DNA from: Achromobacter sp. Marseille-Q4962
GTDB taxonomy: Bacteria > Pseudomonadota > Gammaproteobacteria > Burkholderiales > Burkholderiaceae_B
Length of the DNA stretch: 64,000 nucleotides
Assembly (NCBI RefSeq): GCF_943737005.1
Contig: NZ_CALSFU010000006.1
Location: 62,001 to 126,000, forward strand
Direction of reading: 5' to 3'
How positions within the stretch are numbered: position 1 is the first letter of the stretch; each line of letters opens with the position of its first letter. A program made the position numbers and the translations under genes. Below are positions 37,808 to 46,697 of the stretch, piece by piece. The notes beneath the pieces were generated by a model. It saw only the letters and a program-made list of their open reading frames with translations. It did not search any database and was not told where the DNA came from.

Positions 37808-38785
37808 ATGCTCAAACGACTGCTTGCTTCCGCCGCCGCCCTGGCGGCCGCGTTCTGTATCGCCGCGCCCGCCGCCGCCCAGTGGCCGCAGGCGCGTCCC
37901 CTGACCCTGATTGTGCCGGTGAGTCCCGGCGGCAACGTGGACACGACGGCGCGCCTGATCGCGCAAAAGCTCTCCGAGCGCATCGGGCAGGCGGTCATCG
38001 TGGACAACCTCGCCGGGGCCGGCGGCGTGCTGGGCGTGGCGCGGGCGGCGCACGCGCCGGCAGACGGCTATACCCTGGTCATGGGTTTCGACGGCCCCAT
38101 CAGCGTGGCCGGGCTGGTCAATCCGGCCGTGAAGTACGACGCCGAGAAAGACCTGGCGCCGGTGGCGCTGATAACCACCGCGCCGGTGGTGCTGCTGGCG
38201 CGTCCCGGGCTGCCGGCCGGCGACGTGGCCGGCCTGATCGGGCTGGCGCGGTCGCAGCCCGGCTCGCTGACCTACGCGACCTCGGGCGTGGGCACCGTGC
38301 TGCATCTGGCGATGGAAGTCATGCAGGACCAGGCGGGCGTGAAGCTGGTCCACGTCCCGTACCGCGGCGGCGCGCAGATCACCAACGACGTGCTGGGCGG
38401 ACAGGTGGACCTGGGGCTGCTGGTGACCACCAGCGCCACGCCGCTGGTGCGCCAGGGCAAGCTGCGCGCGCTGGGCGTGACCTCGGCTGCGCGCGTGCCT
38501 TCGCTGCCGGACGTGCCGGCCTTCGGCGAGACGCCGGAACTCAAGGGCTTCGAGCTCAACACCTGGACCGGCGTCTTCGTGCCGGCGGGCACGCCGCCCG
38601 GGGTGGTGCAGACGCTCAACCGCGAGCTGAACGCGGTGTTGCGCATGGAGGACGTGCGGCAGCGGCTGGCCGAGGGCGGGGCGCTGCCAGGAGCCGGCAC
38701 GCCCGAGGCGTTCCGGGCGTTCCTGGGCAAGGAGCAGGCGGTCTATGCGCGCATCGTCGAGCGCGCCCACATCCGGCAGGAGTGA
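37808..38785 (+). CDS. Bug-family tripartite tricarboxylate transporter substrate-binding protein
   Basis: A 325-residue secreted protein with signal peptide ending AAPAAAQWPQ. Hallmarks are PLTLIVPVSPGGNVDTTARL, GQAVIVDNLAGAGGVLGVA, DGYTLVMGFDGP and LPDVPAFGETPELKGF. It presumably binds a carboxylate for import. Eight bases separate it from the M20 amidohydrolase gene, suggesting that it captures the substrate or a precursor of that hydrolase. Confidence 0.9.
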   Translation: MLKRLLASAAALAAAFCIAAPAAAQWPQARPLTLIVPVSPGGNVDTTARLIAQKLSERIGQAVIVDNLAGAGGVLGVARAAHAPADGYTLVMGFDGPISVAGLVNPAVKYDAEKDLAPVALITTAPVVLLARPGLPAGDVAGLIGLARSQPGSLTYATSGVGTVLHLAMEVMQDQAGVKLVHVPYRGGAQITNDVLGGQVDLGLLVTTSATPLVRQGKLRALGVTSAARVPSLPDVPAFGETPELKGFELNTWTGVFVPAGTPPGVVQTLNRELNAVLRMEDVRQRLAEGGALPGAGTPEAFRAFLGKEQAVYARIVERAHIRQE

Positions 38786-38792
38786 CACGGCC

Positions 38793-39983
38793 ATGAAGCA
38801 GGACGAACAAGACCCGGTGCTGCCGGAAATCCGCGCCATCCAGGACGAGATGGTGGCGCTGCGGCATCGCATCCACGCCCACCCGGAGCTGGCCTACGAG
38901 GAGCATGCCACCGGCGACCTGGTGGCCGAGCGCCTGGCCGCCTGGGGCTACGAGGTGCACCGCGGCCTGGGCGGCACGGGCGTGGTGGGCACGTTGCGGC
39001 GCGGCGCGGGCGGACGCCGGCTGGGCCTGCGTGCCGACATGGACGCCCTGCCGATCCAGGAGACGACCGGGCTGCCCTATGCGAGCCGCCTGGCGGGCAA
39101 GATGCACGCTTGCGGCCACGACGGCCACACCGCCACGCTGCTGGCCGCCGCGCGCGCGCTGGCCGGGCGCGCGCGCTTCGAGGGCGCGCTCAACCTGATT
39201 TTTCAGCCAGCCGAGGAAGGCCACGGCGGGGCGCAGCGCATGATCGAGGACGGCCTCTTCCAGCGCTTTCCCTGCGATGCGGTCTACAGCTTCCATAACG
39301 AGCCGGGCTATCCGGCCGGGCGTTTCGGTTTCCGGGCCGGCGCCATGTACAGTTCCTCGGACACGGTGATCATCACCGTGCGCGGCGTGGGCGGGCATGG
39401 CGCGATGCCGCACGCGGCGGTCGACCCGGTGGTGGCGGCGGCCGGCATCGTGCTGGCCCTGCAGACCATCGTGTCGCGCGAGATCGACCCGAACGACATG
39501 GCCGTGGTGACCATCGGCGCCATTCATGGCGGCGACGCGCCCAACGTGATTCCGCAATCGGTGGAGCTGCGCCTGACCGTGCGCGCGCGGCGCGCCGAGA
39601 CCCGCGCCCTGTTGCGCGAGCGCATTACCGCCATCGCCACGGCGCAGGCGGCGGTGCACCGCGCCACCGTGGAAGTGGACTACCGCTGGCGCTATCCGCC
39701 GGTGGTCAACGACCGCGAGGCCACCGCCTTTGCCGAAGAGGTGGCGCGCCGCTGGCTGGGCGAGGACTGGCTGATTCCCGACCTGGAGCCGCTGCAGGCC
39801 AGCGACGATTTCGCCTTCATGCTGCAGGAAGCGCCGGGCAGCTATTTCATTGTGGGCAACGGCGAGGGCGAGGGAGGCTGCATGGTGCACAACCCGGGCT
39901 ACGACTTCAACGACGCCATTCTGCCGGTCACGGCCAGCTACTGGGTGCGGCTGGCCGAGGCGTTCCTGGCGCCGGCGGGCTGA
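38793..39983 (+). CDS. M20-family amidohydrolase (hippurate hydrolase-like)
   Basis: A 396-residue metallo-amidohydrolase. It shows RHRIHAHPELAYEEHAT, GLRADMDALPIQETTG, HACGHDGHTATLLAAA with the metal-binding cysteine and histidines, and PAEEGHGGAQRMIEDG. These define the M20D group acting on N-acyl amino acids such as hippurate. The ATG at 38793 follows AGGAGTGACACGG and starts the conserved sequence. It lies in a probable operon with the Bug and phosphoribosyltransferase genes. Confidence 0.9.
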   Translation: MKQDEQDPVLPEIRAIQDEMVALRHRIHAHPELAYEEHATGDLVAERLAAWGYEVHRGLGGTGVVGTLRRGAGGRRLGLRADMDALPIQETTGLPYASRLAGKMHACGHDGHTATLLAAARALAGRARFEGALNLIFQPAEEGHGGAQRMIEDGLFQRFPCDAVYSFHNEPGYPAGRFGFRAGAMYSSSDTVIITVRGVGGHGAMPHAAVDPVVAAAGIVLALQTIVSREIDPNDMAVVTIGAIHGGDAPNVIPQSVELRLTVRARRAETRALLRERITAIATAQAAVHRATVEVDYRWRYPPVVNDREATAFAEEVARRWLGEDWLIPDLEPLQASDDFAFMLQEAPGSYFIVGNGEGEGGCMVHNPGYDFNDAILPVTASYWVRLAEAFLAPAG

Positions 39984-40002
39984 CGGCCGGGAGACGCAGC
40001 GC

Positions 40003-40737
40003 ATGACCGTGTCGCCGACGCCGGACGCCGCCGGCCTGCCGTTCGACCCCACCACCGAATATTGGCAGGCCATCGAAACCGCCGGGACGCTGCGCGTGCC
40101 GGCCAATCCGCCTTATGCGCGGGCTTATCCGGCCCGCCTGCCCGATGGGCGCTACCTGGTGCTGCCGCTGCGCGGCGTGCCGGGCGACGCCGGCCGCTGC
40201 GTGGCCTCGCTGATCGCCAACCACGCCAGCCTGGACGTGGTGGAAACGCTGGCCGGCTTCATGGCGCAGCGCGCCCGCGCCTTCGGTGCGGAGCTGGTGG
40301 TGGGCCTGCCCACGCTGGGCCTGGCGTTCGCGCCGCTGGTGGCGCGCGCGCTGGGGTTCAGCCGCTATATCCCCTTCGGCTACTCGCGCAAATACTGGTA
40401 CGACGAGTCGCTGTCCGTGCCGGTGCATTCGCTGACCACGCCCGGTGCCGGCAAGCGCCTGTACGTGGACCCCAACCTGGCCGGCTGCCTGCGCGGCCGC
40501 CGCGTGCTGGTGGTGGACGACGCCGTCAGCACGGGCCAGACCATGGCCTCGGCGCTGGCGCTGCTTGCGCGGTGCGAGGCGCGCGTGGCCGGCATCGTGG
40601 TGGCCATGCAGCAGGGGCAGAGGTGGCGCGAGCGGCTGGTCGACGAGGCGGGCCGGCCGCTGCCCCTGGCCTGCGCCTTCGAGTCGCCGCGCATGCGCCG
40701 CACGGCGGGCGGCTGGGAGCCCGAGCCCGCCGCCTGA
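40003..40737 (+). CDS. Phosphoribosyltransferase-family protein
   Basis: A 244-residue protein with the type I phosphoribosyltransferase PRPP-binding loop VLVVDDAVSTGQTM near residues 168-181, preceded by VVGLPTLGLAFAPLVARALG. The N-terminal part (EYWQAIETAGTLRVPANPPYA) is unlike adenine or orotate phosphoribosyltransferases. Its base substrate is unknown and it could have a regulatory role. It follows the M20 gene after 19 bases in the same orientation. Confidence 0.8.
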   Translation: MTVSPTPDAAGLPFDPTTEYWQAIETAGTLRVPANPPYARAYPARLPDGRYLVLPLRGVPGDAGRCVASLIANHASLDVVETLAGFMAQRARAFGAELVVGLPTLGLAFAPLVARALGFSRYIPFGYSRKYWYDESLSVPVHSLTTPGAGKRLYVDPNLAGCLRGRRVLVVDDAVSTGQTMASALALLARCEARVAGIVVAMQQGQRWRERLVDEAGRPLPLACAFESPRMRRTAGGWEPEPAA

Positions 40738-40846
40738 TCCCCGGGCCTCGCGCCCATGCGGCGCGCGCGGCCTGGCCGGCCGGAACCGCGTGGCCGGCCG
40801 CGCCATTTGCCGAGCAGGGACATGAGCATGAGGGGGCCCCGGCTCG

Positions 40847-42538
40847 TCAGGGGGGATCGGGGCGCCGCCGCAGCGAAAATCCCTGGGCGGCGTTCATGGC
40901 CAGGTAGCTGATGTTGCGCGACACGACCGGCGGGGCCTCGCCGCCATGCAGGGCCCGGACCTGGTCCAGCACCATTTTGTCGGCCAGCGTCATGCGGTCG
41001 ATCATGCGCAGGTATTGCATCCAGCTTTCGACCAGGAACACCTCGCGCCAGACGCCCTCGCGCTCCAGGTCGCGGAAAAGCTGCCACTGCTGGGCGCCGT
41101 TACGCAGCCGCAGCAGCCGCAGCGGGCGCGCCGTCTTGATGAGGTCGCCCAGCTTTTCGTGGGCGATCAGGTACTCCACCGCCACCAGCACCGAGCCGTG
41201 CTGCGTATTGAAGCCCGCCTGGGCCAGCGCCGGCTCGGCGCTGTCGGCACGGGCCAGCGATTGCGCATCCACGTGTTCGGGCAGGCGCGAGCGGTACAGC
41301 AGGGCGACGGTGATGCCGAGCATGATGCCGGCGGCCGCCAGCGCGCCGGACACGCCCATGGTGCCGGCGAAGTGGCCCCACATGAACGAGCCCGCCGCCA
41401 GCCCGCCGAAGATCGCCGTCTGGTAGAGCGCCAGCGAACGCGCCTTGACCCAGTCGGGCACCAGCATCTGCACGGTGGTGTTGTAGGTGGCGAGCACCCC
41501 GATCCAGCAGCCGCCCGCCAGCAGCAGCGCCGGAAACGCCAGCCACAGCGTGCCGGTGAGGCCCAGGATGAGCAGGCACACGGCAAGCAGCGTGGCCGCG
41601 CCGCTGATCAGGCCGCCCGCGCCCCAGGCGGCCTGCACGCGGCGCACCACCGCGCTGCCCAGGATGGCGCCCACGCCCAGGGCGCCCAGCATGTAGCCGT
41701 ACAGCAGGGCGTTGCCGCCTTTGTGCTCGTGCGCCAGCAGCGGCAGCAGCGCCCAGAGCGCGCTGGCCGAAAGGCCGAAGGCGAACGAGCGCAGCATCAC
41801 GATGCGTGTCACGGTGGAATGCTGGGTGTAGCGCAGCGCGGCGACCACGCCTTCGAACAGGCCTTCGGGCGGCAGCCGCCGCGCGGGCACGTCGCGCTTC
41901 CAGCGCCAGATGGCCCAGACCAGGCCGCCGTAGCAGACGCAATTGAGCAGGAACACCCAGGGCGCGCCCATGGCGCCCAGCAGCAGGCCGCCGATGGCCG
42001 GCCCCACCGCCCGCGCCACGTTGAAGTTGACGCTGTTGAGCAGCACCGCGCTGCCCACGTGGGCCTTGGGCACCTGCTCGCCCACCGCGGCCTGCCAGGC
42101 CGGCGTGACGATGGCGCTGCCGATGGCGATGCAGAACACCGAGGCGATCAGCGTGATCGGATGCAGCAGCCCGGCAAAGGCGAGGAGGGTGATGAAAACC
42201 CCGCCCGTCAGCTCCAGCAGCATGCCCAGCAGCATGACTTTGCGGCGGTCGTGGTTGTCGGCCACCACGCCGGTGACGATGGACAGGGCGACCAGCGGCA
42301 GGGCCGCCGCGACCTGGATCATGGCCACCATCAGCGGGCTGCTCTGCTGGGTGGTGATGATCCACGCGGCCGCCACGGACTGGGCCCAGGTGCCCAGGTT
42401 GGCAAAGAGATTGGCGATCCAGATGGTGCGGAACGCCGGGAACGCGAACGGCGAAAGGGTGCTGACTTGGAGCACGGGCTCGGGCGGGGCCGGCGGGTCG
42501 GCAGGCAGGTCGGTACTGGCCGAGACGGGTGAGAGCAT
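40847..42538 (-). CDS. MFS transporter with C-terminal cytoplasmic domain (MFS_3 / EntS-like)
   Basis: A 563-residue protein. The N-terminal 420 residues form a 12-helix MFS exporter of the EntS/MFS_3 type (FRTIWIANLFANLGTWAQSVAAAW, GVVADNHDRRKVMLLG). The last 140 residues are soluble and resemble the antibiotic-biosynthesis-monooxygenase-like tail often found on this group (EVFLVESWMQYLRMIDRMT). It likely exports small molecules or siderophore-like compounds. It is convergent with the phosphoribosyltransferase gene across a GC-rich 109-base gap. Confidence 0.85.
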   Translation of the reverse strand: MLSPVSASTDLPADPPAPPEPVLQVSTLSPFAFPAFRTIWIANLFANLGTWAQSVAAAWIITTQQSSPLMVAMIQVAAALPLVALSIVTGVVADNHDRRKVMLLGMLLELTGGVFITLLAFAGLLHPITLIASVFCIAIGSAIVTPAWQAAVGEQVPKAHVGSAVLLNSVNFNVARAVGPAIGGLLLGAMGAPWVFLLNCVCYGGLVWAIWRWKRDVPARRLPPEGLFEGVVAALRYTQHSTVTRIVMLRSFAFGLSASALWALLPLLAHEHKGGNALLYGYMLGALGVGAILGSAVVRRVQAAWGAGGLISGAATLLAVCLLILGLTGTLWLAFPALLLAGGCWIGVLATYNTTVQMLVPDWVKARSLALYQTAIFGGLAAGSFMWGHFAGTMGVSGALAAAGIMLGITVALLYRSRLPEHVDAQSLARADSAEPALAQAGFNTQHGSVLVAVEYLIAHEKLGDLIKTARPLRLLRLRNGAQQWQLFRDLEREGVWREVFLVESWMQYLRMIDRMTLADKMVLDQVRALHGGEAPPVVSRNISYLAMNAAQGFSLRRRPDPP

Positions 42539-42632
42539 GTAGACCTCTTGAAACGTCCCCCGGCGCTGCCGCGCCGGGGTCCGCTCAATGGTACGCCCAA
42601 AGTTCCCGCCCCCGGGCCACCCGGCCGGAGTC

Positions 42633-42947
42633 TTACTTCTTCTGCGGGGGATAGGCCTCGTCCAGGTACCGCACGATCAGCGGGATCTGCTCGGCCGTGA
42701 TGGGCGCGCCGTAGGTCTGCACCATTTTCTTGACTTCGGCTTCCCAGAATCCGGCGGGCATGGGCGGCTGCGAGGAGATGTAGTCCACCGAATGGCACAT
42801 GTAGCACTGGGCGGCGTTCTGGGCGCCCGAGGCGGCGTGCAGCGTGGCGGTTTCCTTGGGCAGGTCGATCTCCAGCGCAAGGGCGGGGGCGGCACAGGCG
42901 CCGGCCAGGGCGAGGGCGGCGGCCAGGCGCGGAAAGGCGGTAGGCAT
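42633..42947 (-). CDS. sorB: Sulfite dehydrogenase cytochrome c subunit
   Basis: A 104-residue periplasmic monohaem cytochrome with signal peptide (cleavage near APALALE). The haem motif is CYMCH around residues 49-53, and methionines in PPMPAGFW or nearby could supply the axial ligand. Directly downstream of the molybdenum subunit by ten bases, it matches SorB, which accepts electrons from sulfite oxidation and passes them to the respiratory chain. Confidence 0.87.
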   Translation of the reverse strand: MPTAFPRLAAALALAGACAAPALALEIDLPKETATLHAASGAQNAAQCYMCHSVDYISSQPPMPAGFWEAEVKKMVQTYGAPITAEQIPLIVRYLDEAYPPQKK

Positions 42948-42957
42948 GGCGCTCTCC

Positions 42958-44190
42958 TCAGGCGGCGGTGACGTGGATGGCTTCGACCACGTTGCGCATG
43001 TAGCCGGCCGGGTTCCAGGCGGGCTGCATGGGCTGGGTCTCGCCGCCATTGCTGGTGGCGCGCACCAGCAGCGTGTGCCGGCCGGCCGCGGGCGTGAGGT
43101 CGATCCGCCATTCGCGGAACGAATAGCGGCCCAGGTCCTGGCCCAGCGTGGCCGCCTTCCAGGACTTGCCGCCGTCGGCCGAGAACTGCACCTCGCGGAT
43201 GCCCTGACCGCCGTCGAAGGCGATGCCGCGCACCGTGCTGCGCCTGCCGGCCGGCAGGCGGCCGCCGTCCTGCAGGCTGGTGATGAAGCTGCGCACATTG
43301 AAGCGGCCGATGGGCCGGGTCTTTTCCGGCGCCTTGCCCGGCGGGGTACAGGCGCAGTCGTTGTCGGGGATGCGGTAGGCTTTCTGCATCCAGAAGCCGT
43401 CGAACTCGCGGTCCAGCACCTTGATGTCGGCCAGATGCTTGACCCAATAGGTGCCGTAATAGCCGGGCACCACGAGCCGCACCGGATAGCCGTTGAGCAT
43501 GGGCAGGTCCGCGCCGTTCATGGACCAGGCCAGCATCACCTCGCCGTCCATCGCGTGCGCGGCGTCCAGGGCCTTGACGAACTCCGGCGTAGCCGGCAGC
43601 ACCGGCCGGTCCAGGCCCTCGAACGTGATCTGCCTGGCCTGGGCGCGGATGCCGGCCTTTTCGAGCACGCGCTTGAGCGGCACGCCCTGCCAGCGCGCAT
43701 TGCCCATGGCCCCGTTGGCCAGCTGGCCGCCCGCCACGCGGGGCTCGAAGAAGCCCCGGCTGTTGCCCGAGCATTGCGCCACCGCCACCAGCTCGACGGG
43801 CGGGCCGAAATCCTTCTTGAGCTGGTCCAGCGTCAGTTCCAGCGGCGCATCCACCAGGCCGGTAACGCGCAGCCGGTAGGCGGCTGGATCGACCTGGGTG
43901 GGAATGTTGGCGAGGTGATAACGCACGAAGAACGCATCGTTGGGCGTGATGACGTCTTCGGCGAAAACGGAAAAGGGCGTCTCGAGTTGCGGCGGGCGCG
44001 CGGTGAGGCGGATCAGCGGCCGTTTTTGCGGATAGGCGACCAGCTCGCGCTCGCCATTGGCGAAAGGCAGGGTGATGGTGGAAGGGGCGGCCAGCGCGGC
44101 GGCGGCGCGGCCGGCGAGCGAGCCGGCGGCTCCCAGGGCGCAGGCCTGGCGCAGGAAGCGCCGGCGCCTGTCTTCGGCGGGGGCTGTCAT
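42958..44190 (-). CDS. sorA: Sulfite dehydrogenase molybdopterin subunit (SorA-like)
   Basis: A 410-residue periplasmic enzyme with a twin-arginine signal (DRRRRFLRQACALGAAG). The molybdenum-ligating cysteine lies in VAVAQCSGNSRG near residue 139. The SUOX-type fold continues with GNARWQGVPLKRVLEKAG and the YPVRLVVPGYYGTYWVK segment, ending in the dimerisation domain (GGKSWKAATLGQDLGRYSFREW). It oxidises sulfite to sulfate. With sorB it forms an operon beside the HDO gene cluster. Confidence 0.9.
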   Translation of the reverse strand: MTAPAEDRRRRFLRQACALGAAGSLAGRAAAALAAPSTITLPFANGERELVAYPQKRPLIRLTARPPQLETPFSVFAEDVITPNDAFFVRYHLANIPTQVDPAAYRLRVTGLVDAPLELTLDQLKKDFGPPVELVAVAQCSGNSRGFFEPRVAGGQLANGAMGNARWQGVPLKRVLEKAGIRAQARQITFEGLDRPVLPATPEFVKALDAAHAMDGEVMLAWSMNGADLPMLNGYPVRLVVPGYYGTYWVKHLADIKVLDREFDGFWMQKAYRIPDNDCACTPPGKAPEKTRPIGRFNVRSFITSLQDGGRLPAGRRSTVRGIAFDGGQGIREVQFSADGGKSWKAATLGQDLGRYSFREWRIDLTPAAGRHTLLVRATSNGGETQPMQPAWNPAGYMRNVVEAIHVTAA

Positions 44191-44376
44191 GGATTGTCTC
44201 CTGGACTGTTCTGGTTGCGGGCCATCGGGCCCGGGACGTTCTGCGGTCCGGTCCGATCAGCCTAGGAGAGGCTAGCTGACAAATACCTAAATGCGCGCCT
44301 GGAAACGCGCCGCGGCCGTTCCATTAACGGCGTTTTCCGTCCTGGCGCGGGCCGCGCCAGGCGAAATCAGACGGAA

Positions 44377-44601
44377 TCAGCCCGCCTGGCAGGCCGTGTC
44401 CTCGCTGGCGCGGGGGGCGGCCGGGGCCGCGCGCTGGGGGCGCAGGCGGGCGCTGCGGAAGGGGGCGAGCAGCTCGGCCCACGACGAGGGCAGCAGCGGC
44501 GTGGCATGACGCACCGCATCGCGGCGGGCATAGTGCGCCAGCAGTTGCTGGCCGATACGGGCTTCTCCGAGGGGATGGCGGTTGGATTGGGGGGTGTTCA
44601 T
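44377..44601 (-). CDS. Small hypothetical protein
   Basis: A 74-residue open frame starting MNTPQSNRHPLGEARIG, with a basic, proline- and alanine-rich C-terminal half and no recognised domain, signal peptide or membrane helix. It sits between sorA and the HDO gene. An ATG 33 bases upstream would add twelve residues. Coding status is uncertain; the neighbouring 44191-44376 and 44602-44767 stretches show no other gene. Confidence 0.35.
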   Translation of the reverse strand: MNTPQSNRHPLGEARIGQQLLAHYARRDAVRHATPLLPSSWAELLAPFRSARLRPQRAAPAAPRASEDTACQAG

Positions 44602-44767
44602 GGTATTTCCGTATTGCCTTGAAAGTGTATTCATTGTACGGGAAAACCCGAATACGCACCAGCCCCGATCTGCGCCGACAAGTCATTGATTTGCTTGAAC
44701 ATATCCCTATATTTCCGGCCCCGCTCTCCATGGGCGGGAATACCCTAGCAGTCAAAAATGGTAGACG

Positions 44768-44781
44768 GTATACAATGTTCA
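44768..44781. promoter_or_regulatory. GTATAC-type operator upstream of the HDO gene
   Basis: GTATACAATGTTCA, identical over 14 bases to a site upstream of the aldehyde dehydrogenase gene (50148-50161). The core resembles the TNGTATACNA sites of GntR/FCD regulators, and a gene for one lies at 46757-47476. It begins 68 bases before the HDO start. Confidence 0.6.
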
Positions 44782-44835
44782 GCATGGTCGGGCTATGAGA
44801 GCCTGGCATTCCTCCCTCTGGATCTGGAGCGCGAC

Positions 44836-45567
44836 ATGGCTGAACTGATGAACCGAGACGAATTCCGCACGGCGTTGGAAAACGCCATCAAGGGCAAGAG
44901 CGCCAATGCCTCGCCTTTCAGCATTGCCTGGGCCGAAGGCAAGCTGAGCCGCGAGCACCTGGCCCGCTGGGCGGAAAACCATTATCACTACGTCGGTCCC
45001 TTCGCCGACTACCTAGGCTACCTGTACGCCCGCACCCCCGACAGCTACACCGAGGCCAAGGATTTCCTGCTCGCCAATATGTACGAGGAAGAAATCGGCG
45101 GCGACCGCCACACGGACCTGCTGATCCGCTTCGCGGAAGCCTGCGGCACCACGCGCGAGCGCGTCGTGGACCCGGACAACATGTCGCCCACCACGCGCGG
45201 GCTGCAGAGCTGGTGCTATGCGGTCGCCATGCGCGAAGACCCCATCGTGGCCGTCGCGGGCCTGGTGGTCGGCCTGGAATCGCAGGTGCCCTCCATCTAC
45301 CGCAAGCAGACGCCCACGCTGCGCGAGAAGTATGGCTTCACCGACGAAGAGGTGGAGTTTTTCGACCTGCACATCGTGTCCGACGAGATTCACGGCGAGC
45401 GCGGCTACCAGATCGTGCTGGAGCACGCCAACACGGTGGAGCTGCAGCAGCGCTGCCTGAAGATCTGCGAAATCGGCGCCCAGATGCGCCTGCTCTACAC
45501 CACGGCGCTCTACAACGACTATGTGCAGAAGGAAATCTCGCTGCCCGAGCTGGGCCTGGCCGCCTGA
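44836..45567 (+). CDS. Heme-oxygenase-like di-iron oxidase (HDO; TenA/PqqC/CADD-like)
   Basis: A 243-residue helical protein of the PqqC/TenA/CADD superfamily. It carries a full di-iron ligand set with the spacing of Chlamydia CADD: Glu85-x6-His92 (EEIGGDRH), Glu148 (VVGLESQVP) and His179-x3-Asp183-x2-His186 (HIVSDEIH). HDO enzymes use two irons and O2 for oxidative C-C or C-N cleavage, N-oxygenation or desaturation; the reaction here is unknown. ATG 44836 is preceded by GGAG six bases upstream. An in-frame ATG at 44758 would place the operator inside the gene. Two ferredoxins and a reductase nearby could provide electrons. Confidence 0.88.
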   Translation: MAELMNRDEFRTALENAIKGKSANASPFSIAWAEGKLSREHLARWAENHYHYVGPFADYLGYLYARTPDSYTEAKDFLLANMYEEEIGGDRHTDLLIRFAEACGTTRERVVDPDNMSPTTRGLQSWCYAVAMREDPIVAVAGLVVGLESQVPSIYRKQTPTLREKYGFTDEEVEFFDLHIVSDEIHGERGYQIVLEHANTVELQQRCLKICEIGAQMRLLYTTALYNDYVQKEISLPELGLAA

Positions 45568-45597
45568 ACGGGGCCCCGGAGAGGACACACAGGAGCC

Positions 45598-45623
45598 GTC
45601 GCCCCGGTTCGCGCCGGGGCGAC
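45598..45623 (+). other. Intercistronic hairpin between HDO and ferredoxin genes
   Basis: A perfect 10-base-pair stem GTCGCCCCGG / CCGGGGCGAC with loop TTCGCG ends 15 bases before the ferredoxin start. There is no T-tract, so it may set mRNA processing or relative expression and is unlikely to terminate. Confidence 0.5.
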
Positions 45624-45638
45624 TTCGGAACGCACACC

Positions 45639-45935
45639 ATGCCTATCGTCGTATTTCACAAAGGCGGCCAGACCTACACCGAGGAGGTGAAGGAAAACAC
45701 CAACCTGGTGGTGCGCGCCGGCATCAAGCAGTTTCCCTATCCCCACCTGCGCTACGAGTGCGGCATGGGCAAGTGCGCCAAGTGCGCCTGCCGCGTGCTG
45801 GCCGGCGCGGAACACCTGCCTCCGGTGAACTGGAAGGAAAAAAAGCAGCTCGGCGACCGCATCGAGCAGGGCTACCGGCTTGCCTGCCAGCTCTGGCTCA
45901 ACAGCGACATCGAGCTGGTTCAGGACCAGGAGTGA
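45639..45935 (+). CDS. Plant-type [2Fe-2S] ferredoxin
   Basis: A 98-residue ferredoxin. The cluster ligands are Cys41, Cys46, Cys49 (CGMGKCAKC) and Cys83 (RLACQLW), the plant-type C-x4-C-x2-C...C arrangement. Cys51 is additional. It is second in the HDO operon and four bases from the next gene. It probably passes electrons from the reductase encoded at 52277 to the HDO enzyme, but this is inference from position. Confidence 0.88.
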   Translation: MPIVVFHKGGQTYTEEVKENTNLVVRAGIKQFPYPHLRYECGMGKCAKCACRVLAGAEHLPPVNWKEKKQLGDRIEQGYRLACQLWLNSDIELVQDQE

Positions 45936-45939
45936 GCCG

Positions 45940-46269
45940 ATGGAATCCGCATTCGTCATCCTGACCACCAAACCCGGCGTGTTCCGCACCGAATGCGGGC
46001 CGGAGGTGGAAATCGTCGAAACCTACGACTATCACTTCTACGGCCGCCGGCTGGCGGTCTACAGCATCGCCCGGCTGCGGGGCGAGACGCGGGTGGTCGT
46101 CACGGAAGAAACGCCGCCGCACGTGGTGAACCGCGTGCCTACCAAGTTCCTGGAGAAATTCGATTCCATCGAGGCGGCGCGCAAGGAGCTGGACCACCTG
46201 ACCCGGTTCGGCAGCATCGAAACCCGGCTCACGCTGCGCGCCGCCGAAGCGGCCGCCGGCGGAGCCTGA
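45940..46269 (+). CDS. Uncharacterised protein between two ferredoxins
   Basis: A 109-residue protein of no recognised family. It begins MESAFVILTTKPGVFRTE, has alternating beta-like segments (EIVETYDYHFYGRRLAVYSI, then ETRVVVTEETPP) and ends in a charged helix (SIEAARKELDHLTRFG) with an alanine-rich tail. It has one cysteine only, no signal peptide and no membrane segment. Its tight placement between two ferredoxin genes (4 and 18 bases) argues that it is real and acts in the same pathway, perhaps as a small subunit or scaffold for the oxygenase. Confidence 0.78.
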   Translation: MESAFVILTTKPGVFRTECGPEVEIVETYDYHFYGRRLAVYSIARLRGETRVVVTEETPPHVVNRVPTKFLEKFDSIEAARKELDHLTRFGSIETRLTLRAAEAAAGGA

Positions 46270-46287
46270 AAGCGGGATCCAGACAAG

Positions 46288-46671
46288 ATGGTCCACATCA
46301 CATTCATTTCCAACGGCGGCAAGGTTGCCACCGCGCCCGAGAACAGCAACCTGTTGCGCGTGTCGCTCAGGGAGCAGGGAGGCATTCCGTTCAAGTGCGG
46401 CGGAGGTCTGTGCGGCACCTGCAAGTGCCGCATCGAAGACGGGCTGGAAAACACCGACGCCATCAAGCCCAAGGAGCGCAAGCACCTGCGGCCCGAAGAC
46501 TTCGAGGCCGGCTACCGCATGGCCTGCCAGACCTTCGTGAAAGGCGACATCAAGGTGTCGTGGGTGGTGGAAAACGGCAAGGGCATCGTAGTGGGCGTGG
46601 CGCCGCGCGGGACCGCCGGCGCGCCGGCCGCCGGATCGCCGGCTGCGGAATCGCCGGCCGAATCCGCCTGA
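46288..46671 (+). CDS. Plant-type [2Fe-2S] ferredoxin with repetitive tail
   Basis: A 127-residue ferredoxin with ligands Cys37, Cys42, Cys45 (CGGGLCGTC) and Cys80 (RMACQTF). Cys47 is extra, as Cys51 is in the first ferredoxin. The last 20 residues are a Pro/Ala/Ser-rich tail with a five-residue period (PAAGS, PAAES), encoded by a 15-base repeat. The same repeat is expanded just downstream in the intergenic space. Two ferredoxins in one operon suggest either two partners or two electron steps. Confidence 0.87.
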   Translation: MVHITFISNGGKVATAPENSNLLRVSLREQGGIPFKCGGGLCGTCKCRIEDGLENTDAIKPKERKHLRPEDFEAGYRMACQTFVKGDIKVSWVVENGKGIVVGVAPRGTAGAPAAGSPAAESPAESA

Positions 46672-46697
46672 GCGCGGGCGCGGCCGGGTCTCGGGGG

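Noticed and set aside
40738-40846. Rho-independent terminator between the phosphoribosyltransferase and MFS genes
   Set aside because: GC-rich self-complementary sequence is present but no T-tract or clean stem-loop could be defined.
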